A stretch of DNA of 64,000 nt from Halalkalibacter hemicellulosilyticusJCM 9152 (lineage in GTDB: Bacteria; Bacillota; Bacilli; Bacillales; Bacillaceae_D): contig NZ_BAUU01000020.1 in assembly GCF_000513115.1 (NCBI RefSeq), positions 33,607-97,606 on the forward strand, written 5' to 3'. Positions 57,455 to 64,000 of the stretch are shown here, one piece after another; the stretch's first letter is position 1, and each line of letters opens with the position of its first letter. Both the position numbers and the translations under genes were made by a program. The notes under the pieces are model-generated. The model ran no database searches and had not been told where the DNA came from. It saw nothing but the letters and a program-made list of their open reading frames with translations.

Positions 57455-57536
57455 CTAAAATGTCATGTTCTTCTGGAACATCTCGGCTGTTTTTTCCTTC
57501 GCTTCTTCGGTCACATGAGTGTAAATATCCATCGTG
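57455..57536 (-). pseudogene. Remnant of a second tyrosine integrase (C-terminus only)
   Basis: Encodes TMDIYTHVTEEAKEKTAEMF and six more residues to the stop, including the catalytic Tyr. It is close to, but not identical with, the end of the integrase at 24983. The homology stops abruptly at 57536. This is the leftover of a related element once inserted in tandem. Confidence 0.8.
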
Positions 57537-57614
57537 CCTCTTACTTGAATCAATGGTTCGTTTGCTATCTGCGCGTTGTAAATTTTGCTTAGGTCGTGTA
57601 CTTTGGAGAAATTG

Positions 57615-57623
57615 TGGTAAGAT
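57615..57623 (+). promoter_or_regulatory. Candidate promoter of an antisense RNA to the toxin
   Basis: Extended -10 TGGTAAGAT on the plus strand, about 140 bp before the shared terminator. A transcript from here to about 57766 would be antisense to the 3' end of the toxin mRNA. No good -35; weak evidence. Confidence 0.3.
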
Positions 57624-57690
57624 GGTATTAACAAAGCATATACTAAAAAGTGATCACAGTTCCCGCTGTGGCCACTAGATATCCATTCTC

Positions 57691-57855
57691 TTAATAGGGG
57701 ATTGGTGTTATCTGTTCTATGAAGAAAAAATAGCCCTCGCCCATGCGAATAGGGGGGCTATTTTTTACGTTCAAAATAGCAATAACAACGGCAATCAGTG
57801 CTATCATCATGGTCGAGAAAGAAATCATGAGTGTTAGAGCCTGAAATGTCGTCAT
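57691..57855 (-). CDS. Small holin-like toxin of a type I system (TxpA-like)
   Basis: 54-residue protein starting MTTFQALTLMISFSTMMIAL, with one strong membrane helix (about 5-29). Short membrane proteins with this N-terminus are the putative holin-like/TxpA type I toxins of Bacilli. The ATG at 57855 follows AAAGGGGGTGAGG. Upstream on the same strand is an extended -10, TGGTATAAT (57937-57945). Oddly, the last 25 codons run through a bidirectional terminator (57725-57766), so the mRNA may end before the stop codon. Lies just outside the island. Confidence 0.65.
   Translation of the reverse strand: MTTFQALTLMISFSTMMIALIAVVIAILNVKNSPPIRMGEGYFFFIEQITPIPY
57725..57766. terminator. Bidirectional terminator overlapping the toxin gene
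   Basis: AAAAAATAGCCC pairs with GGGCTATTTTTT around an 18-base loop containing TCGC / GCGA. Works for both strands. Confidence 0.8.
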
Positions 57856-57885
57856 GGCCTCACCCCCTTTCGGGGACAACACCAA

Positions 57886-58470
57886 CCACCCTATCCGTTA
57901 TTTAAAAACGCTAAATCGAATGAATATCTATCATCTATTATACCATAAATATCCACAGAACACCTTTGTTTTCATAAAGAAAACCCTGTAATATCAAGGT
58001 GTTTTGCGGTTTTTATATCGACGTTCTGGGCGGTTAATGTGTGGGAACCAAGTATTTGGATAATTACCTTTACTGGTTCAATTTCCGTCAACAAAGAAAA
58101 AAGTGCACCATGGAGCGAATACACTAAGAGGTCACCAAAAAAGTTAAAAATCAAACCTTTTCAGTGGCCAAGTAAACCAATGCTTTTAAGTGCTTGCTAA
58201 AAATCGAATTTAATTACGGTCCAATATTTACGTAAAGTGAATTAACAGCTACTCCTAGAAAGAAGCGTTTTTACTCGTATTGATCTCCTTTAAATTCCTC
58301 TCTTTTCATAGAATGATTACCCTTTTTTCTGATTCTCAAGCCCTGATTAAAATGACCTGTTTTAAACGAATATAAGAAAAAGTGTTAAATAGTTCCTTCT
58401 CGTACGTTACACTAGAATTTGTCAAAAGAAATGTAAGGTATTGAAAAGCTCGTAAGGAGGATGGATCACG
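57886..58470. other. Gene-free interval between toxin and DUF1672 genes
   Basis: About 585 bp. Apart from the toxin promoter region (57937-57945) nothing else is supported. Open frames here are short and lack ribosome sites. Confidence 0.5.
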
Positions 58471-59376
58471 ATGAGACGTCTTTGTTTAGCTATGTGTATG
58501 GCAGTAAGTGTGATGAGTTTAGGGGGTTGTTTATCGATGTTTGGAGAGATTTCAGAGGAAGAGCATGCAGAACGTACGTTGATGAGCGTCAATGAATATA
58601 CAGGAGAAGAATACAGACTTCGCGGTGGTCAAGCAACGAATGACTTAGCACAGGAATTGTTCCCCGACATCGAGGAAGCGGTACAAGCCTTTTTTCGGGA
58701 GGAATACAAAACCGATGTGATCGTTCACAACGCAGTAGGCGCATCAGGAGGGGCAACGGTGTTTGTTGAATCGGTTGGTGAACCCCATTTTCATACGTTT
58801 GCCATTATCCCGATTGATACAGAAAACAAGCGAGTTCGGGCAGAGGACGTTTGGACTGAGGAAGGGCAAGTCGAGCAAAGCCTTTTTGGTGGTCTGCTGG
58901 CGATGATCATGGAGGATGAATTTAAAGCGTTAGAGGAGTATTTAGTCGGATTAACGAAGGAGTATCCGGTAGTAGGATTTCGACAAGAGGCGGTAAATAA
59001 TGTCATAGCATCGGGTTATACGACCCCATACTTTTTTATTCAACCTTTGTCGATGGATGAATTAGAAGGAATCAACCAGTTGTATCTCGATAATCCAGAT
59101 ATCAGGAAAGAAGAATTGAGAGAGCATTTTGATGTGGAGAGTTATGAAGCGAATGATTTATCGATTACCGTTGAATTGTTTATGAGTGAACCAAAGATGG
59201 ACCCGGATGAGGAGATTTTTAATATGGTTGTCCACGATTTAGAAACAATGGAAGGAATCCCACGTGGGGCCTATGCTTTTCTATTGCGAGATAATAATGT
59301 AATTAAACGAACTGGTACGGGGAATGATCGGGATTATCTTAGACGCAATACTCCAAATAAAATTATTCGAGATTAA
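58471..59376 (+). CDS. DUF1672-family lipoprotein
   Basis: 301 residues with a lipoprotein signal peptide: positive start, hydrophobic core, lipobox SLGGC with the lipidated Cys20. The body (EYTGEEYRLRGGQ, GEPHFHTFAIIPID, TTPYFFIQP) matches the DUF1672 family of Firmicutes surface lipoproteins, whose function is not known. AAGGAGG precedes the ATG. It ends 18 bp before the lipase gene and is surely co-transcribed with it; a protective (immunity-like) role for the lipase is an inference. Confidence 0.8.
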   Translation: MRRLCLAMCMAVSVMSLGGCLSMFGEISEEEHAERTLMSVNEYTGEEYRLRGGQATNDLAQELFPDIEEAVQAFFREEYKTDVIVHNAVGASGGATVFVESVGEPHFHTFAIIPIDTENKRVRAEDVWTEEGQVEQSLFGGLLAMIMEDEFKALEEYLVGLTKEYPVVGFRQEAVNNVIASGYTTPYFFIQPLSMDELEGINQLYLDNPDIRKEELREHFDVESYEANDLSITVELFMSEPKMDPDEEIFNMVVHDLETMEGIPRGAYAFLLRDNNVIKRTGTGNDRDYLRRNTPNKIIRD

Positions 59377-59394
59377 AGTTTAGAGGTGAAGAAG

Positions 59395-61482
59395 TTGACC
59401 AAAGTGACAAAGGATCGAACAACAGATGCTGAACTAGTTCAAATGGGTGGATTGCATGCCTATTTGGAATATAGGGAGAACTCACGTTTTACAATTGAAG
59501 AAAAAGAATTCGAAGTCATCCACACCGAATACGACCACCCCACCGGCCTCGATGCCCTAACCGTTCAAAACCTCGAAACCGGCGAATACACCGTCGTATT
59601 CGTCGGCACGGACGTCGAAAGCAAGTACGGCATGCAGGATGTGAAGACGAATGTGCAGCTTTTGACGGGGCCAACGCCTGCACAGCTTGAGGCGGGAGTG
59701 GCGTATGTGGAGTCGGTTCAGGAAGAGCTAGGGATTGAAGTTGAATCGCTTGCGGGTAATTCGCTTGGTGGTAGTTTGGCGAATGCGGCTGCTGTTGCCT
59801 TTCCTCATATGCGGGCTGTGACGTTAAATCCGGCTCCTCTTCCGCAAGGCTTGCTCGACCCTGATACAAAGTACGAGAATATGACCAATTATTTGACGGA
59901 GAATGATATTCTGACGACGGCGCTTCGAGCGGGGAGGATTGCTCATCAAGTCCCTGGAAAGCATGTTGAGATTTATCAAGGGGTTCCGGGCTTAGCACAG
60001 CTTGTCCCGAATCATACGGGGTATATAAAGGACGGCAATCGCCATGTGCCAACGTTAACGATTGGAGAGTACGGACAGCCAGGGTACGGCCATATATACA
60101 TGGATGCTGATCGACACATTGTGACGAGTATCTGGACAGGGCAGCCGTTATATGGACAACGCTCTGAGCGCATTCAGATTGACTATGAACAGCTGTCTCT
60201 ATTAGGTGCAGGGTTAGAGCCTGCTGTGATTGACCGGTTGACGTTAGCTCAAACGTATCTGACTCATGCAATGGATATTGTTGAGCATCAGAGAACGCAA
60301 AAGCATAGACGGGTGAATGAATTGCGCGAGGCCTTTCTCGACATGTTTGAGCAGCTTGCGGATCGTCAATTGCTTTTCAATATCCATTTACCTCATAATG
60401 AATTAAAAAAGATCATTCAGCGTTTACATACCTTACTTGATCAAGCAGAAGCACAATGTGCGTCCCTTGACATCCTTTTAAATTCCCCACCGATGGAATT
60501 AGTCGAATCCCTTTTTAACACGAGCGTTGATGTGGCTAGTTTGTTCGCTCCTGTTCGAAATTATTTATATGAATTAGAAGAGAAAGTCGATGAATTGTCT
60601 TCTTATGTCAATGAACTGGTCATGGGCAAAGTAGAGGACTTATTAAAAGGAGGCCAGAAGGTCTTTTTGGATGTGGTTGTCGATGAGTTAGCGGCTCACC
60701 ACGAATTGGTCGGTCGGAATCAGGAGCAAGTCTTAACGCAAGTGAAGGAGTTTCGAAGTCAAGTATCGCAAACGGCTTCAGAATTTGAATATGTCGACCA
60801 TCAAATAACAGACGCGGTTCGCCAGGGGGGGACAGTAGGGCTATCGGGTCCTGTTCAGAGCACGAACATCGTGACATTGGAGGAGTCGCCTTACATGCTT
60901 TATTTTATGAAGTTCAAAGAATTGCATCGTAATATGGCGATTGAAGGGTTTAGGTTGAGCACATATCCAATTGTTGTCACGCTAGTTGGGGCGATTGACG
61001 TCGTTTTAGGAAGCATCAAGTTAGGAGCAGAGGCGATTCAGCTTGCGATTAGAGAAGATTCTCGGTTAGGGAGAAAAGTTCAATTAGCTGATGCCGCTTT
61101 ACGAACCTTTTTCAATTATGAGAGCCAGGTTATTGCTGCAGTGAACCGGGCGAGAGAGCAGCTAGATGATTTCATCGATACGGTGCAAGGGCTTCGAAAT
61201 GGGCTATCTATGTTACAGGACAATTACCCAACACTCGTCAATAAGCTACGTCCCTATGTGGATTCGGCGTTATTCCGTCAAGAAGATTACCAGAATGTCT
61301 ATTTCTATAACCATGCCGCACGGTCGCTCATACGAGAGTCAGAGATGGTCTTTGACGATGTGTACTATCATTTCCAAACGAATCGAGCGAAGTCGATTAG
61401 GATGCTGAGAGAGGTATCAAATAATGTCGTTGGAAATCTACAAGTGCTGGATGAACAAGTGAAACGTTGTTCAACAGGCTAA
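59395..61482 (+). CDS. Lipase-like alpha/beta hydrolase with long helical C-terminus
   Basis: About 695 residues. N-terminal half: alpha/beta hydrolase related to Mbeg1-like/SA1320-type lipases, nucleophile elbow GNSLGG with Ser123, flanked by YTVVFVGTD. C-terminal half (about 290-695): long helices without membrane spans of normal strength, of LXG-like character. Lipases with the toxin domain first and the helical targeting domain last are known as reverse-architecture type VII secretion substrates. No Sec signal peptide. TTG start at 59395 lies six bases after AGAGGTGA; a GTG at 59386 is the alternative. Bases 59516-59641 have unlike, C-ending codons. Confidence 0.7.
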   Translation: MTKVTKDRTTDAELVQMGGLHAYLEYRENSRFTIEEKEFEVIHTEYDHPTGLDALTVQNLETGEYTVVFVGTDVESKYGMQDVKTNVQLLTGPTPAQLEAGVAYVESVQEELGIEVESLAGNSLGGSLANAAAVAFPHMRAVTLNPAPLPQGLLDPDTKYENMTNYLTENDILTTALRAGRIAHQVPGKHVEIYQGVPGLAQLVPNHTGYIKDGNRHVPTLTIGEYGQPGYGHIYMDADRHIVTSIWTGQPLYGQRSERIQIDYEQLSLLGAGLEPAVIDRLTLAQTYLTHAMDIVEHQRTQKHRRVNELREAFLDMFEQLADRQLLFNIHLPHNELKKIIQRLHTLLDQAEAQCASLDILLNSPPMELVESLFNTSVDVASLFAPVRNYLYELEEKVDELSSYVNELVMGKVEDLLKGGQKVFLDVVVDELAAHHELVGRNQEQVLTQVKEFRSQVSQTASEFEYVDHQITDAVRQGGTVGLSGPVQSTNIVTLEESPYMLYFMKFKELHRNMAIEGFRLSTYPIVVTLVGAIDVVLGSIKLGAEAIQLAIREDSRLGRKVQLADAALRTFFNYESQVIAAVNRAREQLDDFIDTVQGLRNGLSMLQDNYPTLVNKLRPYVDSALFRQEDYQNVYFYNHAARSLIRESEMVFDDVYYHFQTNRAKSIRMLREVSNNVVGNLQVLDEQVKRCSTG

Positions 61483-61499
61483 AACTAACAATCTAACAA

Positions 61500-61545
61500 T
61501 GATGAAGGTGAATGTGAGATGGGTCAACGTTCATCTTTTTTTGTC
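61500..61545 (+). terminator. Terminator-like structure after the lipase gene
   Basis: GATGAA-GG-TGA can pair with TCA-ACG-TTCATC across a loop, followed by TTTTTTT. Confidence 0.55.
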
Positions 61546-61674
61546 GTTGGTGTGCTACTGATCTATAAGGAATGCGACAAAATCGGGTCATTAGAGATCG
61601 ACGAGCGCCTATTTCCCTTTCCACGTTACCTCTTTGCTAGGAGCTAGTAACTAACGGTTTGGTTTTGATAACAG

Positions 61675-62185
61675 TTAATCCTTATCAAAGGATAATTCCT
61701 GGCCATTGATGTAAAAGGGCTTGTTCGTATCAATGCCAGCTAACTCTAATCTGTATTTTATGCAGTGCGACAGGAATATATGGGGCTTGCTCGTTTGCGT
61801 AACGGATGAGACTGCCGAATGCATTCACTGCTTGATCTAAAGTCTGATATGAATCAGTGCCACCTAAGTTATTTATCGCACTTTGAAACGAATGCTCTAT
61901 TTCTCTTAGACCGCTAAATCTTCTTACGACAATTTAGAAAGTTCAGGGACTACATCGGGGTTTTGTACATGAAGCATCTTTCGAATTATTCTATTCTTTT
62001 CTTCGATATAAGTATGTCCAAGGGAGGTCTTAGAAGTTGATAGAATAGTCTTTATCCCCAACGGTTAAGAATTTATCAATACCCGTATCGGTCTTTAAAG
62101 TAATTTTTGATCCAGGCGTTAGAATTAAGGCATTATCCGTCTGAGGGTTGTTTGTTATTTGCTTTTGTAATTCAACTTCGGTTAA
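61675..62185 (-). pseudogene. Decayed coding remnants of unknown function
   Basis: On the minus strand, three open stretches follow each other with frame changes. One reads NALILTPGSKITLKTDTG and on to DKDYSINF; the next runs KTSLGHTYIEEKNRIIRKML to ELSKLS; the last reads FSGLREIEHSFQSAINNLGG and, after a frameshift near 61725, NKPFYINGQELSFDKD and stop. The continuity suggests one or two former genes. I do not recognise the family. Confidence 0.5.
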
Positions 62186-62300
62186 AAAAGGTAGATTTTA
62201 TAAGCGTTGTTATTGTTATGACTTCCTTAATTAATTCTTCCTGAGAAATTTCAAAACCCGTGTTGATCCAATTGGTTAACAGACCATAAAAGCCATATGC
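62172..62300 (-). pseudogene. TetR-type regulator, C-terminal remnant
   Basis: About 40 codons reading YGFYGLLTNWINTGFEISQE and ELIKEVITITT to a TGA, the typical last helices of TetR-family regulators. No DNA-binding domain is present. It runs into the SDR remnant on the opposite strand, so two broken genes were joined. Confidence 0.5.
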
Positions 62301-62313
62301 GGTGTAGCGTTTA

Positions 62314-62586
62314 AATGCAGCAAAAGCTGGTGTCGTGAACGTGACTCGTTCCCTTGCTTTAGAATTTGCAGAACGTAATATTCGTATCAATGCATGATGT
62401 CCAGGATTTATTGAAACACCCATTTTAGGTGATACAGATAGAGAATTCCTAACAAATGCAACACCAATGAAACGTCTAGGTAAACCAGAAGAAATGGCAA
62501 AAGCGGTATTATTCATGGCCAGCGATGACACTACTTTCATGACTGATCATTCCCTAGTCGTTGATGGTGGATACACGGCACAATAA
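62314..62586 (+). pseudogene. SDR oxidoreductase, C-terminal remnant
   Basis: 91 codons beginning NAAKAGVVNVTRSLALEF, with an in-frame TGA where the family has NAVCPGFIETP, and ending SLVVDGGYTAQ and stop. The N-terminal cofactor domain is missing. It is related to, but not a copy of, the intact SDR at 62722. Confidence 0.75.
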
Positions 62587-62721
62587 TAGTAGAATGTGAA
62601 TGTAACCAAATGGGTAGCTTTCTCCTAAGTTGTGATGAAATCGATAAAGTTGGGCAGTTTAATGTTAACGAGGTGTCCTGCAATGTTGTTCACGTAATAA
62701 TAAGAAGAGAAGGTGACTGTC

Positions 62722-63507
62722 ATGGAAAGATTTGAAGGAAAAGTTGTACTAATTACTGGAGCAGGATCTGGCCTAGGTCGTGCTGTTGCATTACAGGTAG
62801 CAAAAGAAGGAGCGAAGCTATCTTTAGTTGATTTAAATGAAAAAGGATTAGAAGAAACAAAAAGCGAGGTTCAAAAAGTAGCTCTAAATGCCGAGGTGCT
62901 TTTAGTAACGGCTAATGTCGCTAACGAAGATGACGTTAGAAATTATGTGGATAAAACAGTAGAAGCATTTGGTACAATTGATGGTTTCTTTAATAATGCT
63001 GGAATTGAAGGGAAACAAAACGTGACTGAAGATTTCGGTTCTGAGGAGTTTCGTAAAGTTGTGGATGTCAACCTAAATGGTGTATTTTATGGTATGACAT
63101 ATGTTCTTAAAGTGATGAAAGAAAAAGGTAGCGGCCATATCGTAAATACGTCTTCTGTTGGTGGTATTCGTGGAGTTGGTAACCAATCAGGCTATGCGGC
63201 TAGTAAGCATGGAGTCGTTGGTTTAACACGTAATTCAGCAATTGAGTACGGTCAATTTGGTATTACGATTAATGCGATTGCACCAGGAGCCATTATGACA
63301 CCAATGGTTGAAGGATCATTAAAACAAATTGGTGGTGAAGATGGATGGGAAGAAGTAGGGAAAGCGTTTGTTGAGCCTAACCCAATGAAACGTTTTGGCA
63401 AACCAGAGGAAGTAGGCTACCTTACTGCCTTCCTTCTATCTGATCAAGCAGGATTTGTCAATGCAGCGGTTGTGCCAATTGATGGTGGACAATCTTATAA
63501 GTATTAA
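62722..63507 (+). CDS. Short-chain dehydrogenase/reductase
   Basis: 261 residues, classical SDR: TGAGSGLG at about 12-19, NNAG, catalytic Ser with YAASK, and the C-terminal IDGGQSYKY. Asp in SLVDLN suggests NAD. The ATG at 62722 follows GAAGGTGA; a GTG three codons upstream lies in that site. It is a single-gene unit ended by its own terminator. Substrate unknown; similar proteins are often annotated as glucose- or 3-oxoacyl-type dehydrogenases without proof. Confidence 0.88.
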   Translation: MERFEGKVVLITGAGSGLGRAVALQVAKEGAKLSLVDLNEKGLEETKSEVQKVALNAEVLLVTANVANEDDVRNYVDKTVEAFGTIDGFFNNAGIEGKQNVTEDFGSEEFRKVVDVNLNGVFYGMTYVLKVMKEKGSGHIVNTSSVGGIRGVGNQSGYAASKHGVVGLTRNSAIEYGQFGITINAIAPGAIMTPMVEGSLKQIGGEDGWEEVGKAFVEPNPMKRFGKPEEVGYLTAFLLSDQAGFVNAAVVPIDGGQSYKY

Positions 63508-63572
63508 GATATGGCTGCCCCTTTTATTTGCAATTCGGTTATCCAAAAAGGTATATCAAAACAATATCGATT

Positions 63573-63611
63573 ACTAAAAGAAGCAAGGGGAGGGTCTCTT
63601 GCTTCTTTTAC
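63573..63611 (+). terminator. Terminator after the SDR gene
   Basis: AAAAGAAGCAAG (63576-63587) pairs with CTTGCTTCTTTT (63598-63609). Confidence 0.8.
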
Positions 63612-63745
63612 TGCATAATCAGACTTATAAAATTCGAGGAAGGAAATGTGGGGAAAGAATAGAGGGTATTGGCAAACTCAAAGAAGAGCCACGGCTTCGC
63701 GCGTTACACGTTTTTCTGAAAGAACTCCAATTTCAGAAAAACTGA

Positions 63746-63802
63746 AAGCCTCTGTAACGGCTTCACACGTCGCTTACAGAAAAGATGCTGTCGTGTTTTT
63801 CT
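63746..63802. repeat. Second dispersed repeat, copy 2
   Basis: Shares TGTAACGGCT-CAC-CG-CGCTT and the following AGAAAAG with 20478-20537. Confidence 0.5.
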
Positions 63803-63866
63803 TACATAATCAGAATTTATAAGCGTTTAGCGTTGCAGAAGCGGAGGGCGTAGGTCGCGTGCTCTT

Positions 63867-63938
63867 CGGTTCCTCATTACGCTATTTCGGTTTTTTGGTC
63901 TCATTTAGCTTTAATAGCGGAATGAGGATTCCCTTTGT
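63867..63938. repeat. Palindromic dispersed repeat, copy 2
   Basis: CGGTTCCTCATTACGCTATT faces AATAGCGGAATGAGGATTCC across about 30 bases, the same arms as at 20166-20243. Confidence 0.75.
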
Positions 63939-64000
63939 TCTTTGTGAGATCCTTTTTTCTCTCTGATGGAATGCGATAAACAGCTATTGACTTTTTATAT

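Larger units (their letters stand above)
57300..57536. repeat. Right attachment region (attR or middle att) with rpsI 3'-end copy
   Basis: Direct repeat of 24817-25064. It holds the last 21 codons of rpsI with one amino-acid change (Ala to Thr), the stop at 57362-57364, the rpsI terminator copy (57387-57425), one arm-type decamer (57441-57450) and the end of an integrase gene. It differs from the left copy by scattered substitutions and lacks 11 bp that hold the second decamer. Confidence 0.85.
63612..64000. other. Gene-free interval at the right edge
   Basis: No gene is supported. It holds both dispersed repeats also seen near 20.1-20.5 kb. Confidence 0.5.

Noticed and set aside
57395..57678. 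Two overlapping plus-strand frames after the right att copy
   Set aside because: They cover the rpsI terminator copy and the antisense of the integrase remnant.
59516..60271. 251-codon minus-strand open frame inside the lipase gene
   Set aside because: Shadow of the plus-strand coding sequence, low-complexity Ser/Gln/Pro composition, explained by the C-rich codon patch.

Overview
The window is chromosomal DNA of a member of the Bacillaceae. The evidence is the complete Firmicutes-type str/S10/spc/alpha ribosomal gene order (fusA, tuf, rpsJ ... rplQ) followed by ecfA1-ecfA2-ecfT-truA-rplM-rpsI, strong Shine-Dalgarno sequences, a zinc-type S14 and a KOW protein between map and infA. The species cannot be fixed from the sequence alone; an alkaliphilic or soil Bacillus relative would fit.

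Region 1 (1-24.9 kb) is the core ribosomal region. fusA is cut by the window edge. A reverse-strand MFS transporter sits between tuf and rpsJ, and the S10 genes have their own sigma-A promoter and structured leader. Further promoters and leaders precede rpoA and rplM. About 0.7 kb between rplQ and ecfA1 has no gene and carries a palindromic dispersed repeat that recurs at the right end of the window.

Region 2 (about 24.88-57.36 kb) is a 32-kb genomic island inserted at the 3' end of rpsI. A 240-bp direct repeat (end of rpsI, its terminator and the end of a tyrosine integrase gene) flanks it. Paired decamers TTGAATACCC with an 11-bp period lie just inside both ends and look like integrase arm sites. 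The integrase is broken. The cargo looks like a plant-glycoside catabolic island. A LacI regulator diverges from genes matching the D-apiose pathway (apsI, aptA, aptB, apsK), followed by a PTS permease (EIIBC and separate EIIA), a DUF4038/GH140-type putative apiosidase and a GH1 6-phospho-beta-glucosidase. I infer import and phosphorylation of an apiosyl-glucoside, intracellular release of apiose, and its conversion to xylulose-5-P and dihydroxyacetone-P. A second half, next to an AraC-family regulator, encodes GH43, GH1 (non-phospho type), GH106-like and GH2 enzymes, two SDRs and two GPH sugar transporters. Three upstream regions share a motif placed like an activator box over the -35 position, and catabolite-repression (cre) sites are present. 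A chemoreceptor closes the cargo. Single-base frameshifts break the integrase, aptA and a DHA2 exporter.

Region 3 (57.3-64 kb) starts with a remnant of a second, related integrase, which points to tandem integration at the same site. It then has a TxpA-like small toxin gene, a DUF1672 lipoprotein gene directly upstream of a lipase with a long helical C-terminus (a candidate reverse-architecture type VII-secreted toxin with its lipoprotein partner), several decayed gene fragments (unknown, TetR, SDR), an intact SDR, and another copy of the dispersed palindromic repeats.
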